Shown: positions 1 to 11,586 of the stretch, piece after piece
Layout: every line of letters starts with the position of its first letter
Position numbering within the stretch: the stretch's first letter is position 1
Source of the DNA: Gentiana macrophylla
Lineage: Eukaryota > Streptophyta > Magnoliopsida > Gentianales > Gentianaceae
Assembly: GCA_026214975.1 (NCBI GenBank)
Contig: CM047810.1
Span: forward strand, 39,690,806 to 39,754,805
Length of the DNA: 64,000 nt
Direction of reading: 5' to 3'
The notes under the pieces: generated by a model
The model's input: the letters and a program-made list of their open reading frames with translations, nothing else
What the model was told of the DNA's origin: nothing
Databases searched by the model: none
Made by a program: the position numbers and the translations under genes

Positions 1-60
1 AAAAGCCAGAGAATGTGTGAGATGAGAGTTTGTTGTTCTCGACAAGAATGCCAAGTTAAG

Positions 61-1020
61 TATCATCTTTTGTCTTTTATGAGGTTTTAAGAGAGCTAGC
101 CACTAAGGTTACTGCTAAGGATTTGTGGGGTAAATTAAAATCCTTGTATATGAAAAACAAACTGTGGAGAATAAGTTTATTTAAAGCAGAGTTTGTATAT
201 GTTTTGTATGTATGAAGGGTCATCTATATTATTGCATTTGGAGAAATTTGATTCTCTGCTTACGGATTTGAGTAATATAAATGTAAAGATTGATGATGAG
301 GATCATGCCCTAATGTTATCGTGTTCACTTCCCCAATCGTTTAAGCATATTATAGAAACAATGCTTTATGGTAAGGATACTATTTCTTACAAGGAAAGTA
401 AGTAGATTTTGAAATCGAAAGATCAGATTAATAAATATGTAACTAAGGGAAGTAGCTTCATTAGACATGTTGGTAGTTTGAGGCAGATGAATTAAGAAGG
501 ATGCAAATAGTGAAACTTTTGATTTGAATCCCAGACGTAAAAATTTGATATGCAATTATTGTAAAAAGATTGGGCATATCAAATCTGATTGTTTTCGACT
601 TAAGAACAAAGAAAAACGTAAAGAAAAAAGAGCATTAGAAAAGAGTTAGCTCAGGCCAGTATCGTAGAAGATGAAAGTGATGGAGCGATTTTCTTTGATG
701 ATGATAAAATAAGGTATGTTAATGAATGGATTTTGGATTCTAGTTGCACGTATCATATGTGCCCTAATAGGGACTGGTTTTTCACGTATGAGTCAATTCA
801 AGGTGGAGTTGTTTTGATGGGACAATTTGCAAGGTTGTTGGAATTGGTACGGTTAGAATCAACACCATTATCGTGTTGTCAGAACATTTACACAAGTCAG
901 ATATGTTCCAAATTTGAAGAAAAATGTCATCACTTTGGGCGCATTTGAGACTATTGGAAAAATGTACACCGTTGAAGGTGGAGTTTTGAAAGTAATTAAT
1001 TAAATGTGCTTTAGTTGTCA
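61..1020 (+). pseudogene. Ty1/copia gag-protease relic
   Basis: This is a degenerate piece of a copia retrotransposon polyprotein. A UBN2-type Gag segment spans about 109-405, with a frame change near 190; the stretch [12 protein letters not shown] and the phrase CSLPQSF are typical of this Gag family. A zinc knuckle of the form C-X2-C-X4-H-X4-C (CNYCKKIGHIKSDC) follows at about 551-592. The aspartic protease site around 733-760 reads DSSCTYHM where the family has DSGCTYHM, so the catalytic glycine has become serine, consistent with one G-to-A change. A short match to the GAG-pre-integrase domain ends near 1000. Several stops and frame changes make it non-functional. No LTR, primer site or integrase is attached, so both ends are truncated. 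Confidence 0.8.
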
Positions 1021-2726
1021 TGAAAGCTTAGGTATGGTAGTTTGTGTATTTTGCAGGGATACACTGTCATTGGCATTTCTGCAATCTTTACATAATCATG
1101 TACAGAGTTAGATATTACGAAATGTCCTGTTTGTTAAGTTCAACTTGTGCTTGGACTTGTTTTACACCATTTGAAGACTTTGGAGGTTGTGGACTATTTA
1201 TAGATGCGGGACTTTGTCCCACGGTGAAGATTTGTTGAGTAGTTGGAGCAAATATCTACATCGTCAGTTTAGATTTAAGAGCCAACAATGGCATTAGTAT
1301 ATAATAGGCTTGAGCCCATTATTAGTATAATAGATTCGTATAATTTAGGTAATAATACGAATAATTGTTTATATTTTTGGGGCATCTTTTTTGCATTACG
1401 GGACTAAGAAACTAAAACTACAATTCATTTTTATTTTAAGGTTTTGTTAGTTGACAAGACGGATAGGTTTCAGAATGAGGCTGACTATATCATGTAATTC
1501 ATCATATGTTTTATGGCTCAAGTTTTGAAAATTTAATTATGAAAAATATTTTTCCATTCAGAACAAAATTATTAGTATGTTTCTTTTTGGGAAAAAACTT
1601 ATCAGCATGTTGTATCTTAGTGAAATATATTTTCATTTCATTTATAATTACCATGTATGATAACTTATTACTACTTATGTACTTGAAATAATAGTTTTTT
1701 TTATTGAGAAATTAAAATAATAGTTATATTGATGAAAGTATGATATTGTAGTATTATAAAACAAAAGTATCCTTCAAAATAAACAAAAGTATGATAATGT
1801 GTGAATAAATATTTTAATTACGATATAATCACTATTCATGCAAAATGAGTATAATATTTTTTTTTGTATGCATAGTTATATAATCATGTTAAACCATAAT
1901 GACAATTCATCTTTGAAGTTCGATAATGATGAACAATGATCATAAAATATGTATATATATGCAAATGAATTTATTATAATTAATAATGAACATTATTTTG
2001 CAAAAGTCTTGCACGATAATATTTTTTCAAAGGGTGTCACCCACTAATAATATTGGTGTCACACTCTAATATTTTCATTGGTGCATCAAATCAAAATGCT
2101 ATTCTTCTGTGTTTTCGTTAATCAACGGGATTACTTTTCATTTGAAATTTCACCTAACCAAACCTAATCTAATAATTATCCCTCTTATTGTGAATAGGAA
2201 GTACTAAGCAACACCATTCCATGCCAATATAGCAGTAAAAATTCGAAGACCAATCCAGTTCAGATGACACTAATCAATTACCTACTGGCGTATTCAAAAT
2301 AATATAGACATATTAAGAATATTGGGACAACAACACTTTTGTTCCTTTTTGTTCATTTTTGTTTCACGAGTATTGTACTTAGGGTGACCTACGTAATGTT
2401 GATGCATTTAGGGCGACTTACGCTTCATAAAGTCTATTTTGTTGAGGTCAATGTCTATTCAAGACCCAATATCGAGCCGAGACCATTAGGCCCGTTTTAC
2501 TTAGAAGGTCCAAACTGAATTATTGAATGCACGTATATGAAGTCGGTCATACTATGTCAATCAGGGGGAAGTATTGAAAATGAAAACAAAATTGAATAAT
2601 TAATCAACTAAATTTATGAAACTGAAAATACAGGTACAGGGAAGCACCTCATAAAATCGATGTACGGAAAATATAATATTTTATTTTTGTTGGCTGTAAT
2701 GTAATATTTTATTTTGTTGGCAGTAT

Positions 2727-2727
<1 letters not shown>

Positions 2728-2773
<46 letters not shown>
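2728..2773. repeat. (TAT)n microsatellite
   Basis: About 15 uninterrupted copies of the trinucleotide TAT/ATT, read directly from the sequence. Confidence 0.97.
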
Positions 2774-2851
2774 GTTATTTTTTAGTATAAGTATGATAGT
2801 AACAATAAGCGGAGGTTTGGTCGGCCTTTTTTTGGTCGTTCCCTCACTTTC

Positions 2852-2963
2852 CCATGAAATGACATCGTTTTGTTTTTTTTTTTTTTAATGAAATGACACA
2901 GTTTTGGTTTTTTTTTTTTTTTTTTTTTTTTTCGGTTTTACTGGAATGATGTCGTATTGGCTA
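2852..2963. repeat. Degenerate direct repeat with T-tracts
   Basis: Two successive copies of a unit reading roughly ATGAAATGACATCGTTTTG, each followed by a long T-run (2870-2886 and about 2909-2932), then a weaker third copy (GGAATGATGTCGTATTGG). The first copy has CATCG where the second has CACAG. Confidence 0.7.
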
Positions 2964-3373
2964 TTTTATTAGCACAGGGAGCTGCCATATGCCTAGCATC
3001 AGCCTTTGCCAAGTGGGCCTTCTAGATGGAGGACACTTACACCTCCTACTAGAATCCTCACATGGCCTATATAAATGGTGTGTTCAAGCCTCACATACAA
3101 CATGCTTTGCAAAGGCCTGAAAAAAAAACAATATCTATCCATTGTCTTCATCACTTGCCCTTTTTTCTATTCCACTGTTGTAGCTCTATAGTATCACCAT
3201 CTTCCTTGTAGTTGCTGTCTAGCTCGGGTTCGTTTCTTGCCAGCTGGTGTCTTGATCTAACCACAATTCAGAGACTTTGCTTCGTTCTTGTGATTTACCT
3301 CTCATTTTGTCGTTTTTTTTTTTTGGTTCACCACTTTTGCTTTGCTGCTTTGGTTCATTACAACTGTGTTAAT

Positions 3374-4440
3374 ATGGACAATAAAGAACACGCAAAAAAT
3401 ATACGAAACGAACGAAGGCGACGAGCCTATGCGAAAATGACGAAAGAGGAGAAAGAAACGTTACTAAAGCATCGACGTGAACAATATGCTTTAAGAAAAG
3501 GCATGTTAGTGTCTTAATGTACACACATTTGGGAAATTGGTAAATGACATGATCACATTAAACCTGCACTTAATTAATCAAAATGATTTATTTGTTTAGC
3601 AGTTCATAAAAAATCTCAACCCGATGAGAGAAGTGACAATAGTATTCAAACGAAGGAGGATACTATTGGAACGAAAAAAACAGTAAGTACACTTGGACAA
3701 CATGATCTATATGATCAAACATCTATACGCGCAAATGGATTTAGAATCAAAAGAATTTAGGAGATTAATTAGAAGTTACAACAAGAATTTAGCTTTCACA
3801 ACTTTTTCTGCTTACATGGACGAAAATTTACTTATGAATACTATGGGTATATACACTTTTAAGGTACAGGAAAAAATACATCACTTTCTTCCTAGCATTG
3901 TCCCTACTAATTTTGAACCAAGAGGTTTGCACTTATACTTTTACGACAGTAGTTGCGAAATGCAGAAAAGACTAGAATGCTACTCTGGATTTAAGCAATC
4001 AATTATGAGCAAGTTACTAGACATTTTGTGTCAAAATCCGTACGTACAATTTTTAAAACAAGTAAAGGAAATGGAAAGTATTGAAGATGATGTAAAAAAA
4101 ACACGAACAGAGTATTTACAAGGTATAATAGATTTTGTATCGGGATGGGTCACACCAAAGGACATCAAATCAGAAAAAGAACAATCTTGCCACCTTCATT
4201 TATAGGTGGCCCTAGAGATACGCGGAAACGTTACCTTGATGCCATGACGTTGGTGCAAAGGTATGGAAAACTGGATTTCTTTATAACTATGACATGCAAT
4301 CCATCTTGGCCTGAAATCACAGAAAATTTACTGCTGATGAGTTAGCACAAGTTTGTCCTGATTTACGTTCTCTAGTCTTTAGATCTAAGTTAGAGTCTTT
4401 AAAGCAAGAAATACTCAAGGATAATAGAGTAGGCCATGTA
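3374..4440 (+). pseudogene. Helitron Rep/helicase N-terminal fragment
   Basis: A decayed plant Helitron. A basic segment beginning with ATG at 3374 (MDNKEHAKNIRNERRRR) resembles the leader that precedes Helitron Rep-helicases. From 3741 to about 4200 comes the Helitron_like_N domain: FTTFSAYMDENLLMNTMGIY, then a segment including PRGLHLYFYD. The frame shifts near 4180 and the Rep region resumes with ILPPSFIGGPRDTRKRYLDA and FFITMTCNPSWPEI, then shifts again near 4325 into FTADELAQVCPDL and LESLKQEILKDN. The sequence stops before the HUH motif (usually LPHAH), and no helicase motif or Helitron 3' hairpin is present. Family identity is firm from the conserved phrases; the exact ends are not. 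Confidence 0.85.
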
Positions 4441-4444
4441 AAGG

Positions 4445-6044
4445 CATGTGATTATAATGAAAAAAGTATTCCGGACATCTTTTCATAAGATAGTCCTATA
4501 TGTCTTGGATCAACTAATCAAGATTCCTACCATTAATGTTGAACCATTAGGCAAAAGAGTGATTGGTTCAATTTGCATTACAAAGAGGACTATATGTCTT
4601 GGATCAACCAATCAAAATTTCGCCATTAATGCTTTGTTGAGAATAATACTTTGTTTGATAGGCTAGATGATTCACTTTTGTGGCATTATAGACTAGGACA
4701 TCTACCAGATAAGAGATTTCAAGTTATTAGTTCTCAGACTACTGATGTCAAGTTTTGTGAACATGACCTTTGTTATATTTGTCATATATGGCAATGCTAA
4801 AGAAAACCCATTTCCTTTAACTACTACTACTACTACTATAAATGCTAATTTTGAATTTGTTCATATGGATATTTGGGGCCCTTTGAAGCACCATATGGTG
4901 AATGGAAAGCTATATTTTCTGACTGTTGTAGATGATTTTTCCAAGTTTACTTCGGTTTTTCTCATGAGACACAAATCTGAAACCTCTGTTCTTGTTAAAT
5001 CTTTTGTTAAGTTTGTTTCTACTCAGTTTAATAAAATTATTAAAGTGATTAGGTCTAATAATGGGGTTGAGTTTCAGCTCACAGATTTTTATGATCAGCA
5101 TGGCATTACACATCAGACATTATGTGTCAGCACACCTGAGCAGAATGGTATTATTGAAAGGAAACATTAGCATCTGTTTAATGTTGCCAGGGGTCTAAGG
5201 TTTCAGAGTAACTTACCCATAATGTATTGGGGTTTTTGTCTTTCACATGCTGTAAAATTAATTAATGCAACACCTACACCACTGCTGAAGGAAAGCACTC
5301 CTTATGAGGTGCTTTATGGCACCAGACCAGATTATTCTGTGTTCAAAGTTTTTGGTTGCTTAGTTTTCTCTTGCACATTTCAGCAGTATAGAACAAAGTT
5401 TGATTCCAGATGTAGGACTTGTGTCTATCTTATAAACTAAAACACTTCCAAGGGTGATATACTCCTGGACATCACCAACAAAGGCATTTTTGTTGCCACA
5501 AATACTCAATTTCATGAGACTTATATTCCTCTATTCCAGCAGGTACTAGGAAAGGCTAGATATTTTTCTGATATGCCAGTCCCATTACCAGTCATGAACA
5601 ATTTCGATGATCCGCTGAATGATTCAGTAGAGCAGTCAGACACAAGATCAGTTGCAGTTGAGGTTTTTTGTGAATGCAATGCTTCTGTCAACCAGGCACT
5701 TGCACATTTTCAATTGAGGAGACCAGCAAGGACAAGAAAAACACCAACCTTTTACCAACGTTGTGCTCGTGTAGTTCAGCAGACACCACATCTGCTGAGT
5801 GAGGTGATGAATCTGAAGAAACTTTCAGTATAGTATGTCAGATATATTAATGCCATTGATGCTATTAAAGAACCTAAGACTTACAACCATGCCATTAAGT
5901 TTGATGAGTGGAAATAATCCATGCCAAAAAGAGATTGAAACTTTAAGGACCACTCATGCTTGGGAGATAGTTACTTTACCTCCAGGAAAGAAGCCTATTA
6001 AGTGAAAATGGGTGTATAAAATCAATTACAACCCTGATGGTTCA
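4445..6044 (+). pseudogene. Ty1/copia integrase-RT fragment
   Basis: Interior of a copia pol gene. A GAG-pre-integrase domain (LLWHYRLGHLPDKRF) lies at about 4676-4720. The integrase core is at about 4845-5170, in one frame with HMDIWGPL and PEQNGIIERKH. The second catalytic aspartate is lost: the motif reads RSNNGVEF instead of RSDNGVEF. After a stop at 5168 the core continues to 5440 (STPYEVLYGTRPDYS, VFKVFGCLVFSC). A linker with PARTRKTPTFYQR lies near 5725. The start of reverse transcriptase (WVYKINYNPDGS) at about 6008-6043 contains further stops. The reading is cut exactly at 6044, where the Tat-type LTR begins, so that element probably inserted here. Confidence 0.87.
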
Positions 6045-6678
6045 TGGCGATCTTTGGATATCGTCAAGTATGTAATCCGGTCCAAAACACTCTGGGGCGA
6101 CTTATCAAGAACCTTTAACAATGGAGATGGTGAGTGTGATATGATTTAGACCGAGTCCGAGAGTTAGTTTATCTCAAGTTTCCTACGTATCCAATGCGTG
6201 TAATTGGAATCAAGTCTTTCGTAGTTCCTTAGGGTTGTTTTTATAAGGGGCGTCTTGCCCGCTTTTCTTGTTGGACAAGGTGACGAATCTTAAACCCTAA
6301 GGATTAATTCGAGTAAATCCCTCTAATAAGGGATAATTAAGATAGCATTTAAATCATGAGATCAGCGTCCTATAATCACGGGATTCTTCCCATCGTTATC
6401 CTATTTAATAGGCCCATGTGCAAATTACCCATATAAGGAGAGGCCCAGACATCTTGCGCTGGGCTCCTCGGGTCGTCTCGACCTGGGTTACCTGACCTAG
6501 TCCTTCTGACATGACCGAGCCGCCCTGCGGTGGTCAGGTCGGGGAGGACATAGACGGACCTCCCACCTGGGGTAAGGTTTGACTAATGTCGGGCCCTTTG
6601 CCCCAATACTTTTCCATCTAGATATTTCAAGGCCACTCCCTGAGTGACACGTGGTGAGGTCTACTCTGGCTATCATCA
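6045..6678 (-). repeat. LTR of the Tat-type element (3' LTR)
   Basis: On the minus strand this block starts TGATGATAGCC and ends AAGATCGCCA, giving TG...CA termini. It is preceded on that strand by the purine run TGGGGGGCTTA. Its outer end falls exactly where copia RT similarity is interrupted (6044/6045). The second LTR is not in the window, so the ends rest on these signals alone. Confidence 0.65.
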
Positions 6679-6690
6679 TAAGCCCCCCAG
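6679..6690 (-). other. Polypurine tract of the Tat-type element
   Basis: The minus strand reads CTGGGGGGCTTA immediately before the LTR start TGATGATAG. This is the expected place and composition for the plus-strand primer used in reverse transcription. Confidence 0.6.
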
Positions 6691-7034
6691 GTCTGACCAA
6701 ACCTTGTTAGGGTAGGGCGGACCTGACTTAGGCAGAACGCAGCTCTGCTACTCCACAGAGTCGAGGTTAGCCTTGCCACATGGCTGCGTTGCTGTCATTA
6801 GTTAGCTATGTCAGGCACATAAAACGAAGTTTCTCTACACGCTTTAATGATGGGGCAATTTTCCCCATACTATTTTTTGGGGTTTATAACCCCTATGTCT
6901 TGTCACGTCTCTTCAGACGTTACACAAGTTCATTTAAACCCGAGATTGAAGCTGCCGGTTGCTATTCCAACTTTCATCTTCTTCAAAAGCAAGTAAGCAT
7001 TTTCTGACTTCTCCACTTTGTTTCTGTATTGTTC

Positions 7035-8184
7035 ATGAGTGAGCCAGTAATTCTTACTGATAGTTCAATCGAAGCCTTAATTGACTCTGAAACAGAATCG
7101 GAGTGTGAGTCCTCCCATTTTAGGGTTAACCTTGAGAAACCCGTTCTTCCACCGGTCGAAAACTCTGTCTCCAAACCTATAATCAATCATAGAGGATTTG
7201 AACACTTGGTTCTAGCCCCCTGGTATGATCCCTCATACACCGGTCCTCCATGCTCCTCTGGTACTTCCAAATTCGTTCTGACTTTAAAAGCACACATGGC
7301 CTTAAAATCTTAAGTCGCTTGTCACGGGATCGATTCTAATCGACCAAGAGGATTTGGCCTCTGTCTACAAACAATACAAGTTAACTAACCCCTTATTTGA
7401 CACCAAGATCCCTGCTCCTGGCGTCTATGCTTACCAAGCCCCGGAAGGTTATTGCGCCGTCTACCGAGACCAACTCCTTTGCGTCTTGAGGTTTCCCGTG
7501 TGTCCATCAATATTGGCTGTCCTGCAGCACTATGGCCTGGGTCTCGCCCAGATCATACCCAACGGTATAAGGGCCATAGTAGGTTTTTCCATATGGTGTC
7601 GATGTGCTTGTATCCCTTTTACCATCAAATATTTCAGACTCTTCCACCAGTGTAAGCAGGTGCCTGACTAGGCTGGGTATTACTACTTCCCGTGCTGAGG
7701 AGATTCTATGAACGACGTTCGGTTCATAGAGAAGGAAGGGACTTCTTAGAAAAACTGGAAGCGCCGGTTTTTCTTCATTTGTCCTGAGGTAGAAATGAAC
7801 CTCGGCAGTGGAATACGGCCGACCTGGTAACGAACCTCGGCCCATGGATGTTGATAAGAAATTCTGAGACGATGTCGGGAAGTGTGTTATCTACATCGGC
7901 ATAAAGAAGTATTCAACTTCTTTGATTGAGTCTGCCAAATTATAAACCGTTGGGCTTGACCCTTACAAAGAATTAACCAAAAAGGAATATGAAACTCGTA
8001 GGGTTTTACTTGTTGTATATTTTCATTTGTTCTGTACGTGTAGAGTAATTGTACTGACCCTTATGCTTTACTATTGACAGTGTCATCCTTTGCTGAGCTG
8101 GTTACTGATGTTGATGAGGAGGATGAGGTTCCTGTTGATGCCCATCATGAACATGACTCTGAGACGACTGAGAGTGCCGACATG
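7035..8184 (+). pseudogene. Antisense ORF of Tat element, N-terminal part (Transposase_28-like)
   Basis: A coding region on the strand opposite to the gypsy pol. From ATG 7035 an acidic, serine-rich segment runs to a stop near 7311. After a frame change near 7315 a second segment (about 7323-7671) carries the recognisable domain: VYKQYKLTNPLFDTKI, then CVLRFPVCPSILAVLQHYGL and IIPNGIRAIVGF. This matches the plant 'putative gypsy-type transposon' domain (Transposase_28, PF04195). Further decayed coding sequence, for example RDFLEKLEAPVFLHL near 7740, runs to 8184, where the copia element is inserted. The reading resumes at 19997. Its function is unknown; such extra ORFs are a feature of Tat elements. 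Stops and frameshifts show it is dead. Confidence 0.72.
8180..8184. repeat. Target site duplication ACATG (left)
   Basis: Five bases ACATG directly before the 5' LTR, repeated at 19992-19996 directly after the 3' LTR. Confidence 0.95.
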
Positions 8185-11100
8185 TATTGAGTTATGAGCC
8201 CCAGTTGCACGTAATTTGATTAATTTCCAAAAATACCCCTCATATGTGATTTTACTATTTTACCCCTGCCACTAACTGCCATGAAGTTAAAACTTAAATC
8301 GTAGGGCAAATTTTTGTGTTTAATTTATTTTTTTGTAGGACCTTTATTTACTTAAATAGTTAAATTAAATTAATTGCCAATTTTATTGGTCAATTATTTA
8401 ATTAAGTATTTAATTATTTAATATGTACTATTTCTTGTTGGACTTTTACTTCTAATGCTTGATGTTTTCTTTATCTGCTCAGTCCGATCATTTTTTTTCC
8501 GGCCCATTTCTCTTACTTAACCCTGATCCAGACTCCACCCCCAACATATGTCAAAACCGTAATCCCTAAACCTATTTTCAGCCGTCTCCTCTTTCTTTCA
8601 CGTAATCTCCCTCATTTACTCATCTCTGATTTCCAGATCAGTCATCTTCATGATGATTCTATTACCCTCAGATAATCCAGCCCTTATTTCTCTTACCCTC
8701 ATCTGCACCTGCTGAATTTGTTTATGGTAAGAACGGATACTGCCGTGGTTCGTTTTCAAGCCACCATGTGTGAAAATCACTTTTGGAAGGTTTGAAGAAA
8801 TCATCCCTGATTCGCTATAAAAGGTGATATCTTTCTGATTATATCGTCCATATCTTGTATTAATTCTGATTCGAACTAGTTTATTGCCCTGATTTTGTGC
8901 CGGATGCATTTTATGAAGGTTAAGTGTGAAAGGTTGAACCTTTCATCTGATATGGCGTTGATTCGAGCTCTTATTCCCAGATTCGGAGGATTCGCAGCCC
9001 TTAATTCATGGCTCGGCGTTTTAGTGTCCAAAATCGAAACTTTAATTCAGGGAAGTTTTTGTTTCTTTGAATTCTAGCCAATTTCACTTTTATAAGATTG
9101 ATTTGAACTGTGATTCTTCCTGATTCTCTTCCATTATTGGTTGTTTACACCCTACCCTGACCGGTTCTAGAGCTTTGATTGCATAAGGTCTAGACTTTTG
9201 ACCACATGTGTAAATGAGAGGATCTACAGCCGTAATCAAAGGTTCAGCAAGGCAATCTTCTCAAATCAGCACGTGAAAATCTAATCCGGCAAACCTCCAC
9301 CCGGATTGACATGGTAAAACAGCTAACCTTGTACCCTAGTCCGGTCTAGCCAATTCAATTGAGGGTATTTATCCAATGATACTGAATTGGAACCTGCTGA
9401 GGGTAATCAAACCCAATGATGGCCAAACAAATTAACCAAACCGGTCCAACCCTGATCTGAACCAAGTCCTCTTTAAGTCTCTGATCAACCTTGTGTGTTA
9501 CTTTCATTTTTTTTGTTGATCAGTGGTTTGTCCGAGTCCTTTCAGTGGTTTAGTACTTCAGGTTTCAGCCTTGTTAGGTCTTAGGCCATCTCACTTCACA
9601 AGTCCTATAAATAGCCATCCTCATCCAACTTTTTTAGATCGCTTTTTTTTGAGCAATACCACATTTTCTAATTTTCAAAAAGTTCTTCTAAGTCTCTTTT
9701 GTAAGAATAAGTCAGTGGTCTGAATTCCCTATCACTTGCCTGAAGTGATAGTGAATTGGTTGGAATCTTGCTGAAGTGTGTATAGCTTGAGGATTGGCAA
9801 AGCTATACACAGGACTCAGGATCAACCCTAGGTTTGTCTACATTGTGTCTTTGTGAAAAAGGTAATCATACAGAAAACCCTTTAAAATTGCTTTTGTTTA
9901 ACTGTTCTGTGTCTCTATGATTAATCTGAAGCACCCCTTGTTCTAAGATCATTGGTACTGAAGGACCCCTCTCTGAGAATTGCCTAAGTGAGGATTTGGC
10001 AACTGAGACATAGGCTTCAAGCCACCCCTGATCTTGTGTAAATCATGAATTCACATTAAGTCTTGCTATGTCTACATACTTGAGTAGTTAGCAGTCTAAG
10101 TGTACTCTTCTTTCTGGTGTTTAAATCCACAGAAAGTCAGCAGGAAAAATCTGCCTTGTCAAAAAGGCTCTAACTAATTTTGACCTCAGTACTTGACTGT
10201 GCATTGATCATCAAAGTGAAAGTTGTCCTAAACTTCAGTTCGATCATTCAAATTTGCATTTCAAAATTCGTGGATCTGTCCTCTGGTGAGTTTGGCTTAA
10301 TATACCTTCTCACTGCCTTGGTAATAAGGCTAACAGACTGAATTGTTGAATTTGTATAAGTCTCAGATTATCGATCAAAGTTTTGGCTCTGTGTGTGTTG
10401 TTCTCCTCATATCTGCTGGGAATTTTTCAGTGTGTATATCCTTGTGATCTACATCCTGAAATTCTGCCCCCTTACTGTTCTTGCTTGCTGAATCTTTGCA
10501 ACAATTTGTTCATCCAATCGCTTTTGCAAATCTGTGGATCTAAGTTTGTAATTGAACACCTTATAATATGAGTTTTTATCAGAGTTTTTATTTTTGGCCA
10601 CAGTTTGGACCTGCTGATCTTTTGTGATCAGTTACAATACTGACCTTGATAGTCATATCAGAGTTGTAACTCAGATCTGACCTTCAGTTCAGTCCTGAAA
10701 CTGATTGATCAGTCTAGTCTGGTCCCTTCTTGTTGTGCTCACTGAAACCTTTGTAATCAGGCTGCATTTAAGTGCTGATAAACTTTAAAGTTAATTGTGT
10801 TTATCATAACTGAAATTCATCTGATATTTTTCAGTCTGAGCAGTGCCTTTGACTGATCTAAGGACCACTTTCTGTGATCAGTCTAAAGCTGTATTTATTC
10901 TACTTTAAGTGTAATTTATGTGTGTAAATTTCTGAACCTGTTTGATACTTCCAGTGCATGGTTTAATATATACTTGATTCTTTTGTTTTTATTCGAACCT
11001 TGTGCTGAATAGAAGTTGTGGTTACTAAACCAATTTGATAAAGAACTCATACTTGAGTGTTTGAAAAATAACCTAACTAATAGTAATTAATCTTTCTGCA

Positions 11101-11317
11101 ATCACCCTTGTTCATTGTTATAATATCGTGATCACTTAGGTGTTTTACACAATCGAATAATATTTGATTTAAGCTTCCGGAATTGAATATTAGTAATTGT
11201 GTGTATTAAATTGCTCCAACTTGTTTACTTTATAATAAATCGAAAAAGGGGTATAAACTTTCTACACTCTATTCAACCCCCCTTCTAGAGTGTACTCTGC
11301 ACATTATCGATCCAACA
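8185..11317 (+). repeat. 5' LTR of SIRE-like copia element
   Basis: 3133 bp, ending ATCGATCCAACA just before the primer site. Its first bases are TATTGAG, whereas the 3' LTR begins TGTTGAG, so the canonical TG has become TA. A TATA box (TATAAATA, 9606-9613) lies mid-LTR. Similarity to the 3' LTR is visible along the whole length, with scattered substitutions and small indels. Confidence 0.95.
9606..9613 (+). promoter_or_regulatory. TATA box in the SIRE-like 5' LTR
   Basis: TATAAATA in the context AAGTCCTATAAATAGCC. The 3' LTR has TATAACTA at 18280-18287, so the promoter motif is intact only upstream. Confidence 0.7.
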
Positions 11318-11319
11318 AT

Positions 11320-11331
11320 TGGTATCAGAGC
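11320..11331 (+). other. Primer binding site (tRNA-iMet)
   Basis: TGGTATCAGAGC two bases after the LTR end is complementary to the 3' end of plant initiator methionine tRNA, the usual copia primer. Confidence 0.93.
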
Positions 11332-11586
11332 TTGGTCACCTAGTGATCATAACACGATATCTCTTGGTGTGATTTATAGTGCATTTTTATTTCTTTGATT
11401 TGCCTTGGTCTTTTGCTCTTTTTGTTCTGCAGTTTTTAGTACCAAGTAAATCATCTCAACCGTGTGCCTTAAGTGTTGTTCATCACTCCCTCACATCATT
11501 TTTTAATAAAAAAAACAAAAATTGCATTGTAGTTCATTCACATCTTTGCATTACATATTTGTTGCATATCATTGTACCGCATTGTA

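Larger units (their letters stand above)
1021..3370. other. AT-rich spacer, no gene recognised
   Basis: About 2.3 kb of AT-rich sequence with no convincing ORF or known transposon domain. It contains a trinucleotide microsatellite and two T-tracts (listed separately). A TATA-like CCTATATAAATGG lies near 3067, about 300 bp upstream of the Helitron-related coding piece, and could be an old promoter; this is only positional inference. Confidence 0.5.

Noticed and set aside
3065..3520. Independent host gene with TATA box and short basic protein
   Set aside because: The basic segment resembles the Helitron leader and is followed by Helitron domains, so it is treated as part of that element.
8616..8909. 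97-codon minus-strand ORF, also seen at 17340-17582
   Set aside because: Both copies lie at the same place in the two LTRs; similarity reflects the LTRs, the second copy is truncated, and no domain is recognised.
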